Shown here one piece after another: positions 15,729 to 23,711 of a DNA stretch of 45,261 bases. How positions within the stretch are numbered: position 1 is the first letter of the stretch; the number at the start of each line of letters is the position of its first letter. The notes under the pieces are model-generated. The model was not told the origin of the DNA. It worked only from the letters and a program-made list of their open reading frames with translations, and did not search any database. Source of the DNA: Azospirillum sp. TSO22-1. GTDB lineage: Bacteria; Pseudomonadota; Alphaproteobacteria; Azospirillales; Azospirillaceae. The translations under genes were made by a program, and so were the position numbers. The stretch is taken from assembly GCF_003116015.1 (NCBI RefSeq), contig NZ_LGQZ01000047.1:1-45261 (forward strand). The letters are read 5' to 3'.

Positions 15729-18700
15729 ATGGCATTTCGCGTGGGGGTCGGCGGCCGGCTGTTCGGCGTCCTGGTGCTCAACGGCCTTGTGGCCTTCGCC
15801 ATCGGCCTGGGCGCCTACGCCGCATTCGACAGCCTGCACGACGGCATCACCCGCGTCACCTCGCAGCAGTTCCCCGCCGTGGTCGCCACCGCCCGGCTGG
15901 AGCGCCAGCACCAGCGCATCATGCGCTCGCTGGAGCAGCTGGCGCTGTCCACCGACACCTTCGAGCGCGAGGCGATCGGCCAGGGCCTGTCCGACCAGCT
16001 CGCCGGCTACGACCGGCTGCTGGCCGAGATCAGCCCGCAGGGCGCGCCGCAGATGCCGCGCATCGAGCACCTGAAGGCGCAGCGCGACGAGATCGCCAAG
16101 CTGCGCGACGCCATCGACCGCGGCGTGGCGCTGCGCACCGCCGAGCGGCGCGCGCTGGCCGACCGCGACCGCGACGTGCGGCAGCTCGCCGACGCGCTGG
16201 CCGACGGGGCGCTGCGCGCCGATTCCGACCCGGCGGTGCAGCGCTGGCTGGTCGAGGCGGAGCGGACGCTCTTCCTCATCGCCTCGGTGCACCGGGTGGA
16301 GACCAGCTTCGCCCTGCAACGCCTCGCCGCCCGCGCAGAGGAGCAGCTGGCTGCCCTGCCCGCCCCGCCGCCGGCCGCGGCACCGCTGGTCGGCGTCATG
16401 GGCACGCTGGTGCGCGGCGAGGGATCGGTGTTCCAGCACCGGCGGGCCGAACTCCAGGCGTCGGAGACGCTGGCCGGCCTGCTGGGGCGCGCCGGACAGC
16501 TGTCGCTGCTCAACACCGGGCTGACCACCAGCATCTTCGTCGAACACACCAAGCTGGCCGAGGAGAGCCGCCAGCAGGTCATCGACGTGTCGAACACCTA
16601 CACGCGGCTGTTCTTCGCCTCCATCGTCATCGTGCTGCTCGGCACCGGGCTGACCACGCTGTACGTCAAGCGCAAGGTGGTGGCGCGGCTGTGGGCGGTC
16701 AGCCAGACGATCCGCGAACGCACCGAGGGCGCCTCCCCCGCCGGCGACGCCGCCCCGCACGACGAGATCGGGGAGCTGGCCCAGGCCCTGCGCTTCTACG
16801 TCCACGAGACCGAGGTGAAGAGCGAGGCACTGCGCAAGAACGAGCAGTGGCTGCGCACCGTGCTGGAGGCGGCGCCGGTGCCGCTGGTCATCTCCGGCCG
16901 CGACGACGGGCAGATCCGCTTCGTCAACCGCATGGCGGTGGCGCTGTTCGGCGCGCGCGACGGCGGCCGCCTGCTCGGCCGCCCCGCCGCCAGCCTGTGG
17001 CTGGAGCCGACCAGCCGCGACCACTTCGTGCGCGACGTGTTCACCAAGGGCGCCGCGCTCGACGTCGAAACGCAGCTGGTCACCGAATCCGGCGCCATCT
17101 GGGGCCTGCTGTCCGCCATCTCCTTCGAGTTCCAGGGCGAGGAGGTGATGCTGACCGCGCTGGTCGACATCACCCGCCGGCGCGAGGCGGAGGGGCTGCT
17201 GCTGCGCACCCAGGCCTTCCTGGACGCGGTGATCGACAACGTGCCGAGCGTCCTCTACGTGCTCGACGCCGGGAGCGGCCGGGTGGTGCTGTGGAACCGC
17301 GCGGCGGAGCTGGCCTTCGCCACCCGGCGCGAGGACATCCGCGGCCGCCTGCTGGCCGAGGCGCTGCCGCCGGAGACCGGCCGCGCGCTGGCCGGCGGCG
17401 AGGCCTTCGCCGAGGAGGTGGTGTTCGGAGAGGGTGGCGAGGCGCGGGTGTTCGCCCTCCAGCGCCATCCCTTCGCGTGGTCGGACGAGGGCGGACGGCA
17501 CGTCATCTGCGTCGCCAACGACGTCACCGCCTCACGCCGGGCGCGCGAGGAGCTGCGCCACGCCAAGGAGCGCGCCGAGCGCGCCGACGCCGCCAAGACC
17601 GAGTTCCTCGCCACCGTCAGCCACGAGATGCGCACGCCGCTGAACGGCATCCTCGGCCTGTGCCGGCTGCTGTTGACCGGAGGCTTGGAGTCGGCGGAGC
17701 GGCGCTACGCCGAATCGATCATGCGCTGCGGGCACGGGCTGCTCGACCAAGTCAACGACATCCTCGACCTGCGCAAGATCGAGGACGGCAAGCTCGACCT
17801 CGACCCGGCGCCCTGCGCGCTGACGCCGCTGCTCGACGAGGTGATGGCGACGGTGGAGAGCGTCGCCAACGAGAAGGGCATCGCGCTGACTCTCGACGTG
17901 GCGCCGGAGGTGCCGGCGTCCATCGTGGTGGACGACCAGCGGCTGCGGCAGATCCTGGTCAACCTCGCCGGCAACGCCGTCAAGTTCACCGAGCGCGGTG
18001 GCGTCGATGTGCGGATCTCCCGGACGGAGCGCGAGAACGGTCCGCGGCTGGTGATCGCCGTGCGCGACAGCGGCATCGGCGTGCCGCCGGAACGCCGCGC
18101 CGCCATCTTCGAGAAGCTGGAGCAGGCCGACCCCACCATCGCGCGGCGCTTCGGCGGCAGCGGCCTCGGCCTCGCCATCGTCCGCCACCTGCTGGACGCC
18201 ATGCACGGCGACATCGCGCTGGACAGCGCGGTCGGGGTGGGCAGCGTCTTCACCGTGTCCATCCCGCTGGTGCCGGTGGAGGACGACCGCTCGCCGGCCG
18301 GGCCGGGCCGCGCGGCGCCGCTGCACGCGGTGCGCTCGATGAAGCTGCTGCTGGTCGAGGACGACCCGATCAACCGCGAGGTCGCGGTCGGCCTGCTGTC
18401 CGACGCCGGCCATCGCATCACCGTCGCCGAGACCGGCGCCAGGGCGCTGGAGCTGGCGGAGCGGCGGGACTTCGACGCGGTGCTGCTCGACATCCGCCTG
18501 CCCGACCTCGACGGCCCTGAGGTCGCCCGCCGCATCCGCGCGCTGCGCGACCCCGCCCGCGCCGCGGTGCCCATCGTCGCCGTCACCGCCAACGTCTTCG
18601 CCGCCGACCGCGTGCGCTACACGCAGGCCGGCATCGACGCGGTGATCGAGAAGCCGATCTTCCCGGAGCGGCTGACGCACCTGCTGTTCAGCCTCACCCC

Positions 18701-19085
18701 GCCGGGGACCGCCGGCCGCGACTCCGGTCCGCTGCTCGACGAGGCGGTGCTGGAGCGCTACCACCGCTCGCTCGGCCCCGCGCGCTTCGCGGCCATCCGG
18801 GCGCTGCTGGTCGAGGCGGCAGCGGATGGCCTGCCCGGCCTCGGCACGGAGCCCGACGCCGGGCGGATCGAGGACGTGGCGCACCGCCTCGCCGGTGCGG
18901 CCAGCCATTTCGGGCTGAGCGCCGTCGTCGCCCTGCTGCGCAAGGTCGAGGATCTGGCGCGCGACGGCCAGCCGGACGCGGCGCGGGCGCTGGCCGCCGG
19001 CGCGCCGGCCCGCTTCGCCGAGGCTTTGACGGCGATGGACGCGTGGTGCGAGCGGCACGTTGTTTCGGACGCGGCGGGCCGGTAA
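15729..19085 (+). CDS. TorS-like hybrid sensor histidine kinase (sensor-HAMP-PAS-PAS-HisKA-HATPase-REC-HPt)
   Basis: A 1,118-residue inner-membrane hybrid kinase. The order is: helix ~10-32; a long, mostly helical periplasmic sensor ~33-290; a second helix ~294-315; a HAMP-like linker; two PAS domains (~370-495 and ~500-605); HisKA with phospho-acceptor His632 in ATVSHEMRTPLNGILGL; HATPase with NLAGNAVKFTERGG, DSGIGVPPE and GGSGLGLAIV; a receiver with Asp921 in LLDIRLPDLDG; and an HPt with His1052 in VAHRLAGAASHFGL. All four phosphorelay sites are intact. The large helical sensor recalls TorS, which reads a periplasmic binding protein rather than free ligand. The OmpR-type regulator gene follows after 34 bases. 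The start follows a GGAAGGG site. Confidence 0.93.
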   Translation: MAFRVGVGGRLFGVLVLNGLVAFAIGLGAYAAFDSLHDGITRVTSQQFPAVVATARLERQHQRIMRSLEQLALSTDTFEREAIGQGLSDQLAGYDRLLAEISPQGAPQMPRIEHLKAQRDEIAKLRDAIDRGVALRTAERRALADRDRDVRQLADALADGALRADSDPAVQRWLVEAERTLFLIASVHRVETSFALQRLAARAEEQLAALPAPPPAAAPLVGVMGTLVRGEGSVFQHRRAELQASETLAGLLGRAGQLSLLNTGLTTSIFVEHTKLAEESRQQVIDVSNTYTRLFFASIVIVLLGTGLTTLYVKRKVVARLWAVSQTIRERTEGASPAGDAAPHDEIGELAQALRFYVHETEVKSEALRKNEQWLRTVLEAAPVPLVISGRDDGQIRFVNRMAVALFGARDGGRLLGRPAASLWLEPTSRDHFVRDVFTKGAALDVETQLVTESGAIWGLLSAISFEFQGEEVMLTALVDITRRREAEGLLLRTQAFLDAVIDNVPSVLYVLDAGSGRVVLWNRAAELAFATRREDIRGRLLAEALPPETGRALAGGEAFAEEVVFGEGGEARVFALQRHPFAWSDEGGRHVICVANDVTASRRAREELRHAKERAERADAAKTEFLATVSHEMRTPLNGILGLCRLLLTGGLESAERRYAESIMRCGHGLLDQVNDILDLRKIEDGKLDLDPAPCALTPLLDEVMATVESVANEKGIALTLDVAPEVPASIVVDDQRLRQILVNLAGNAVKFTERGGVDVRISRTERENGPRLVIAVRDSGIGVPPERRAAIFEKLEQADPTIARRFGGSGLGLAIVRHLLDAMHGDIALDSAVGVGSVFTVSIPLVPVEDDRSPAGPGRAAPLHAVRSMKLLLVEDDPINREVAVGLLSDAGHRITVAETGARALELAERRDFDAVLLDIRLPDLDGPEVARRIRALRDPARAAVPIVAVTANVFAADRVRYTQAGIDAVIEKPIFPERLTHLLFSLTPPGTAGRDSGPLLDEAVLERYHRSLGPARFAAIRALLVEAAADGLPGLGTEPDAGRIEDVAHRLAGAASHFGLSAVVALLRKVEDLARDGQPDAARALAAGAPARFAEALTAMDAWCERHVVSDAAGR

Positions 19086-19119
19086 GCTCGGCCCACGCAG
19101 GGAACACTCAAGGGACCGC

Positions 19120-19815
19120 ATGCACACCGTCGTGGTCGTCGATGACGACGCCATCACGCGCGAGACGCTCAAGACCTACCTGGAGGCGGAGGGCTATCGG
19201 GTGCTGCTGGCGCGCGACGCCGAGCAACTGGCCTCGATTCTCGCCCGCACGCGCGCCGACCTGCTGCTGCTCGACATCCGGCTGCCCGGCAAGGACGGCC
19301 TGACCATCACCCGCGAGCTGCGCGCCGCCTCCAACGTCGGCATCATTCTGATCACCGGGCGCGGCGACCGTATGGACCGGCTGATCGGGCTGGAACTGGG
19401 CGCCGACGACTACATCGAGAAGCCGGTCGAGCTGCGCGAGGTGCTGGCCCGCACCCGCTCCATCCTCAGCCGCGTCGGCCGCTCCGTCAAGCCGTCGCCG
19501 CGCCGCTCCCGGCGCTTCGCGGGGTGGGAGCTGCAGGTCGACAAGCGCCGCCTGCTGGATCCGGACGGCGGCGAGGCGCGCCTGACCTCGGCGGAGTTCG
19601 AGCTGCTGGCCGCCTTCGTCGAGAACGCCGGCCGGGTGCTGACGCGCGACGACCTGCTCGACCTGACGCTGCGCGGCGACCACGTGCCCTACGACCGCTC
19701 CATCGACCGCCTGGTGCGCCGCCTGCGCCGCGTGCTGGGCGACGATCCGGACGAACCGCGCTTCATCGTCACCATGCACGGTGTCGGGTACGCGTTCCAG
19801 GCGGCGGTGGAGTAA
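19120..19815 (+). CDS. OmpR/TorR-type response regulator paired with the hybrid kinase
   Basis: A 231-residue response regulator. The receiver has the acidic pair in VVVVDDDAITRE, phosphorylatable Asp52 in LLLLDIRLPGKDG, the Thr in IILITGRGD and Lys in DDYIEKPVE. The C-terminal OmpR winged helix has the recognition helix YDRSIDRLVRRLRRVLG and a wing IVTMHGVGYAFQ. It lies 34 bases after the kinase gene and should receive phosphate from its HPt. The ATG at 19120 follows AAGGGA; an upstream in-frame ATG at 19060 lies within the kinase gene. It is closely similar over its length to the regulator at 23712-24413, with an almost identical recognition helix, so the two may bind the same sites. Confidence 0.93.
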   Translation: MHTVVVVDDDAITRETLKTYLEAEGYRVLLARDAEQLASILARTRADLLLLDIRLPGKDGLTITRELRAASNVGIILITGRGDRMDRLIGLELGADDYIEKPVELREVLARTRSILSRVGRSVKPSPRRSRRFAGWELQVDKRRLLDPDGGEARLTSAEFELLAAFVENAGRVLTRDDLLDLTLRGDHVPYDRSIDRLVRRLRRVLGDDPDEPRFIVTMHGVGYAFQAAVE

Positions 19816-19825
19816 CCTCCCTATT

Positions 19826-19945
19826 CCCTCTCCCGCCTCCGGCGAGGGAGGGTCAGGGTGGGGGCAACGGCATCAGCGGCAGGCGTTGATTCTCGTGTGC
19901 GCCGCTGCCCCCACCCAGCCCTCCCCCAGCGGAGCTGGGGGAGGG
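19826..19945. repeat. nested palindromic element between convergent operons
   Basis: Three palindromes are nested. CCCTCTCCCGCC pairs with GGCGAGGGAGGG (19826-19852, 10 of 12). GGGTGGGGGCA (19856-19866) pairs perfectly with TGCCCCCACCC (19906-19916). CCCTCCCCCAGC pairs perfectly with GCTGGGGGAGGG across a 3-base loop (19919-19945). This looks like a REP-type doublet at the end of two convergent genes and could act as a bidirectional transcription stop. No T-runs are present. Confidence 0.7.
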
Positions 19946-19953
19946 TTTGAACG

Positions 19954-20985
19954 TCACCGGAACGGCGGCGCGTAGAGGATGCCGCCGCGAGTCCAGGGCT
20001 GGTTCAGCGCGCGCTCCATGCGGTAGGGGGAGCGGCTGCCGAGGTTGCGCTCGAAGATCTCGCCGTAGTTGCCGACCTGCCCGATCACCTGCAGGGCCCA
20101 GTCCTCCGGCAGGCCGAGCGCCTTGGCGCCGGCGTTGGCGTGGCCGAACAGGGCGGCCAGCTCGGGATCGTCGGGGATGCGGCCGGCGCGCACGTCGGCC
20201 GAGGTGACGCCCTTCTCCTCGGCCAGGATGGTGGCGGCGATGACCCAGCGGCCGACGTCGTACCAGATGCGGTCGTCGCGGGCGACGTAGGGCGTCAGCG
20301 GTTCGCGCGAGATCACGTCCGGGTAGATGCGCACCGCCAGGCCGGCGTTGCGGTAGCTGGCCAGCGAGGTCACCAGCACCGAGCGGTCGGTGGTCAGCAG
20401 CCCGCATTCCTGCGCCAGGAAGGCCTGGAGCGCCTCGTCGTAGGTGTTGAAGGTGCGGACCGACCACGGCCGGCTGGTCTGCCGGATGAAGTCCTCCAGA
20501 TTGCGCGCCGTGGTCGTCTGGGCCTTCACGCACACCGTCAGCGGACCGAGCTGGTCGAGCGGCGGCGGCTTGGCGTCGAGGATGGCGAAGCCCTGCCCGT
20601 CGTAGAGCAGCGGGTGCAGGAACTCGATGGCGTAGGAGACGTCGCGGCTCAGCGTCCAGGTGGTGGTGGTCAGCGCCACGTCCACCTCGTGCTTCTCCAC
20701 CGCGGCGAACTCCTGCGGCTTGTCGGGCAGGCGCACGACGTGGATCGCCTGGGCGTTGCCCAGCGTCGCCGCGGCGAAGGCGCGGCAGAAGTCCACCATG
20801 AAGCCGTCCAGGTGCCCCTGCGCATCGACGAAGGACAGCCCGCCCAGCCCGCCGCGCAGCCCGCAGGCGACGCTGCCGCGGCCGCGGATCCGCTCCAGCG
20901 CGTCGCCGTCGGCCGCCGCGGCGCCGCCGGCCAGCAGAAGCAGCAGGGCCGTGGTGGCGGCGTGGATCCAGGTGCGTGTCGTCAT
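19954..20985 (-). CDS. AapJ-like amino-acid solute-binding protein, in operon with a chemoreceptor
   Basis: A 343-residue periplasmic SBP. The signal peptide MTTRTWIHAATTALLLLLAG is cleaved near AAAA-DGD. Family features are RGSVACGLRGGLGGLSFVD, GFMVDFCRAFAAATLGNAQA, HEVDVALTTTTWTLSRDVSY, LTVCVKAQTTTARNLEDF, and the C-terminal VGNYGEIFERNLGSRSPYRM and RGGILYAPPFR. It resembles the SBP at 14608 more than AapJ itself in the C-terminal part. It starts 38 bases after the chemoreceptor stop on the same strand and has no permease beside it. The simplest reading is a binding protein that presents amino acids to the chemoreceptor; it might also share the AapQMP permease. No strong ribosome-binding site is seen. 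Confidence 0.9.
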   Translation of the reverse strand: MTTRTWIHAATTALLLLLAGGAAAADGDALERIRGRGSVACGLRGGLGGLSFVDAQGHLDGFMVDFCRAFAAATLGNAQAIHVVRLPDKPQEFAAVEKHEVDVALTTTTWTLSRDVSYAIEFLHPLLYDGQGFAILDAKPPPLDQLGPLTVCVKAQTTTARNLEDFIRQTSRPWSVRTFNTYDEALQAFLAQECGLLTTDRSVLVTSLASYRNAGLAVRIYPDVISREPLTPYVARDDRIWYDVGRWVIAATILAEEKGVTSADVRAGRIPDDPELAALFGHANAGAKALGLPEDWALQVIGQVGNYGEIFERNLGSRSPYRMERALNQPWTRGGILYAPPFR

Positions 20986-21023
20986 CGGCCGTCCGCGTCG
21001 GAAGATCGGGCGGCCATCATCGG

Positions 21024-23219
21024 TCAGGCGGCCTGGGCGCGCAACGTCCCCAGCAGGCTGTGCAGCGAGCCGGCCTCGTCGGCCAGCCGGTTCGCCGTCT
21101 CGATCAGCGTGCCGGCGATGTCGCCGGTGCGGGTGGCCTGGGTGCTCACCCCCTCGATGATCGTCGCCACCTCGCCGGAGGTCAGCGCGATCTCCCCCAC
21201 CTTGACCATGATGTCGGACGACGAGGCGTTCTGCTGCCGCACCGCGTCGCCGATCAGCGCCTGCACGGTGCTGATGCGCTCCACCGTCTGCGAGACGCGC
21301 TGGAAGGTGCCCACCGTGTCGCGGATGCTGGCGTCGATGGTGGCGACCGAGCCGGCGATCTGCACCGTGGCGCCGGCCGTCTCCTCGGCCAGCTTCTTGA
21401 CCTCCGCCGCCACCACGGCGAAGCCGCGCCCGGCCTCTCCGGCGACGGCGGCCTCGATGGTGGCGTTGAGCGCCAGCAGCTTGGTCTGGTGGGCGATGCC
21501 GGTGATCACGTCGACGATCCGGCGGATCTGCCCGGTGTTCTCCGACAGGTGCTCGACGGTGCCCTGGGCTTCGCCCAGCTCGCTGATGGCCGTCCCGACC
21601 ACCGTCGCCGCCTCGCCGGCGAGGCCGGAGACGGTGCCGATGTGGCCGACCAGCGTCTCGGCGCTGCCGGTGGCGCCGGCGGCGTTGCGGTTGCTCTCGG
21701 CGACGAAGGTGCCGGCCGAGACGGAGCTGTCGATGGTGCTCGCCGACTGCTGCCGCAGATCGTCGGCCAGCGCGCGCAACTGCCCCGACTGCCGGGCGAC
21801 GGTGGAGGCGACGCCGTGTACGTCCTCGATCAGCTGGCGGGCGAGCGTGGCGGAGCGCACCTGCTCGCTGACGTCGGTCCAGGACAGCGTGCGGGCGATG
21901 ACCGCGCCGGACTCGTCGTGGATGCTGTCGACGTTGGCCTCCACGGTGGTCTCGCCGACGGTCAGCGTTCGGCGGCGGATCGGCGGACCGGAGGTCAGGC
22001 ACTCTGCGACGAACGCCGGCCCCTGGTTGAGAAGGTCGGCCGTGCCCTCGTGCGTGCCGTGGTCGCGGCAGAAGACGCGCGCCGCCGGATTGACGAATCC
22101 GACGCTGCCGTCGGCGCGCAGCAGGGCGGTGGGCACCGGGCTGCTCTCCACCATGTGCTTGAGCAGCAGCACCTGCTCGACGCTCTGGCGCAGCCGGCTC
22201 AGCGCCGCGGCCATGGTCGCCAGTTCGTCGCGGCCGGTGCGCGGCACCTCCAGCGACAGGTTGCCCTCGGAGATCCGCTCCATGGCGCGGGCGAACTTGG
22301 CGAGGCTGGCGAACACCGCAACGCGCAGCAGCAGCGTGGCGCAGACCACCACCGCCACGGCGAACAGCGCCACCATCCGGATCGCCTCGTTGCGCAGCTC
22401 CTCGACGCTGCCGACGAAGGCGCCGATGTCGCGGGTGATCTCGGCGGTGGCCCAGGGCCGGCCCCCCTCGCCGGGGATGGTGACGGTGCTGACCGAGGGC
22501 TGGGCGATGGCGCCGGCCTTGCCGCGCAGCGACTCGAACAGCACCGCGCCGCCGCCGTCCTTGAAGCGGATGTCGGCGTCCAGCGCGGCGCCCAGGGAGC
22601 CCAGCGCCGGCAGCGGGTCGCTCACCACCTCCAGGAAGCCCAGCACGCGGAAGCCGCCGATCGGCACCACCATGCTGTAGAGCGGCAGCCCGCGCTCGTT
22701 GCGCCACAGCAGGCTGATCGGGCGGCGCTTCTCGGCCAGCTCGCGGCCCTTCAGCATCTCCAGCAGTCCCGGGACCGACGCCACGCTGTCGGCGCTGCCG
22801 TCGGCGGCGCGGGTGACGCGGTTCATCTCGGCGTCGAAGACGTTCACCGCGACCAGCACCACCTCGCGGTCGACCACGGCCGGACGGGCGTAGATGCTCT
22901 TGAGCGCCAGCGCCGCCTTGGCCCCCTGCCCCTCCGTCAGGCTGTCCACGAGGTAGGAGTCGCGGCTCCATTCGTTGACGTGGCCGGTCAGCCAGTCCGT
23001 GTAGGCCTTCTGGATGCGGTCCTTGGCGAGCACGGTGAGCAGCTTGGCGGCGCTGTCGTCCAGCGTCGACACCGCGAACGCGGTGTAGCGCTGCGACACC
23101 CAGGCCTGGCTGGCGAACAGCGCCAGCAGCAGCACGCCGATCACCGACACCAGCGCCCGGCGCAGCGTCCAGAACCGAAAGCGTGCCTCGCCCGGCCCGT
23201 TCTCCGACGACATCGTCAT
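21024..23219 (-). CDS. methyl-accepting chemotaxis protein with PAS domain and altered hairpin tip
   Basis: A 731-residue chemoreceptor. It has a first helix ~21-43, a large periplasmic sensor ~44-290 of probable double-Cache type, a second helix ~295-315, HAMP, a PAS-like segment ~365-460 ([20 protein letters not shown]) and the methyl-accepting coiled coil. The hairpin tip reads [20 protein letters not shown]. By alignment to E. coli Tsr from memory, residues matching F373, N376 and R388 are His577, Lys580 and Val592, whereas E385 is kept as Glu589. These are trimer-contact positions, and the other chemoreceptor here keeps the usual N and R. The gene heads an operon with the AapJ-like SBP and has tandem decamers upstream. 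Confidence 0.93.
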   Translation of the reverse strand: MTMSSENGPGEARFRFWTLRRALVSVIGVLLLALFASQAWVSQRYTAFAVSTLDDSAAKLLTVLAKDRIQKAYTDWLTGHVNEWSRDSYLVDSLTEGQGAKAALALKSIYARPAVVDREVVLVAVNVFDAEMNRVTRAADGSADSVASVPGLLEMLKGRELAEKRRPISLLWRNERGLPLYSMVVPIGGFRVLGFLEVVSDPLPALGSLGAALDADIRFKDGGGAVLFESLRGKAGAIAQPSVSTVTIPGEGGRPWATAEITRDIGAFVGSVEELRNEAIRMVALFAVAVVVCATLLLRVAVFASLAKFARAMERISEGNLSLEVPRTGRDELATMAAALSRLRQSVEQVLLLKHMVESSPVPTALLRADGSVGFVNPAARVFCRDHGTHEGTADLLNQGPAFVAECLTSGPPIRRRTLTVGETTVEANVDSIHDESGAVIARTLSWTDVSEQVRSATLARQLIEDVHGVASTVARQSGQLRALADDLRQQSASTIDSSVSAGTFVAESNRNAAGATGSAETLVGHIGTVSGLAGEAATVVGTAISELGEAQGTVEHLSENTGQIRRIVDVITGIAHQTKLLALNATIEAAVAGEAGRGFAVVAAEVKKLAEETAGATVQIAGSVATIDASIRDTVGTFQRVSQTVERISTVQALIGDAVRQQNASSSDIMVKVGEIALTSGEVATIIEGVSTQATRTGDIAGTLIETANRLADEAGSLHSLLGTLRAQAA

Positions 23220-23280
23220 GCCACCCCCCCGCTCCGTGATCGGACAGTCCGCGGTCCGTACGGTTTGTTATCTCAGGGGG

Positions 23281-23422
23281 CTATGAACGGCATACCGTTC
23301 GTATGTGAATAGTTTGCGACAGGTTGTTGATGCCGTGAAGCTGCCGGACCGATGTGCCGGGGGGCCGCGCCGAATGGAACAGTTTGGAACACCGTGGAAC
23401 AGTGTGCAGGGGCTGTTCAGTT
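23281..23422 (-). promoter_or_regulatory. tandem TorR-box-like operator of the chemoreceptor operon
   Basis: Three minus-strand decamers sit exactly 10 bp apart at 23373-23402: CTGTTCCACG, GTGTTCCAAA and CTGTTCCATT. A plus-strand CTGTTCAGTT follows at 23413-23422. Nearer the gene are CCGTTCATAG (23281-23290, minus), CCGTTCGTAT (23295-23304, plus) and CTATTCACAT (23303-23312, minus). The first and last of these lie 22 bp apart. Phased decamers are typical of OmpR-family operators and recall the E. coli tor box CTGTTCATAT. Confidence 0.55.
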
Positions 23423-23596
23423 CCCACCGGCGGGTTGCGGACATGGGTCCGCATTTATGATTTTGAACCTAGCAAATTTAGCGGCGTTTGGCAAGGGCAT
23501 GACGCAGAGCAATCGCTCGAACCGGCCCCCTTTACTGCCGGGCGGCGCTTCATCCGCCAGTCACGATGCGAAAAATACAAAAAGCCAAACACGTAT

Positions 23597-23683
23597 CCGT
23601 CATCCCCGCGAAGGCGGGGATCCATACGTTCCGTAGCCGCACGTTTTGGGAATTATGGATCCCCGCCTTCGCGGGGATGACGG
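23597..23683. repeat. perfect 29-bp inverted repeat, REP-like
   Basis: Positions 23597-23625 and 23655-23683 are exact reverse complements, separated by 29 bases. Each arm also folds by itself: CCCCGC, GAAG, GCGGGG. The core ATCCCCGCGAAGGCGGGGAT resembles a short palindrome dispersed in many proteobacterial genomes. It begins 28 bases after the last gene of the aap operon and may serve as its transcript end. Confidence 0.8.
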
Positions 23684-23711
23684 CCAAAAGAAAGTCCGTC
23701 GTTGGGTGCCC

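Larger units (their letters stand above)
23220..23711. other. 492-base intergenic region between chemoreceptor operon and aap/RR operon
   Basis: No gene is visible. The chemoreceptor-proximal part (23281-23422) carries TorR-box-like decamers. A less GC-rich stretch (23455-23595) has no recognisable element. The right part holds a perfect 29-bp inverted repeat (23597-23683) just past the end of the aap-regulator operon. Confidence 0.7.

Noticed and set aside
15030..17501. 823-codon minus-strand open frame
   Set aside because: It is antisense to the hybrid kinase and crosses the divergent promoter; no recognisable domain.
23454..23636. short plus-strand frames in the gap before the second regulator
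   Set aside because: They lack ribosome-binding sites and cross the inverted repeat; no protein-like composition.
23597..23683. possible CRISPR repeat pair
   Set aside because: There are only two units in inverted, not direct, orientation and no cas genes.
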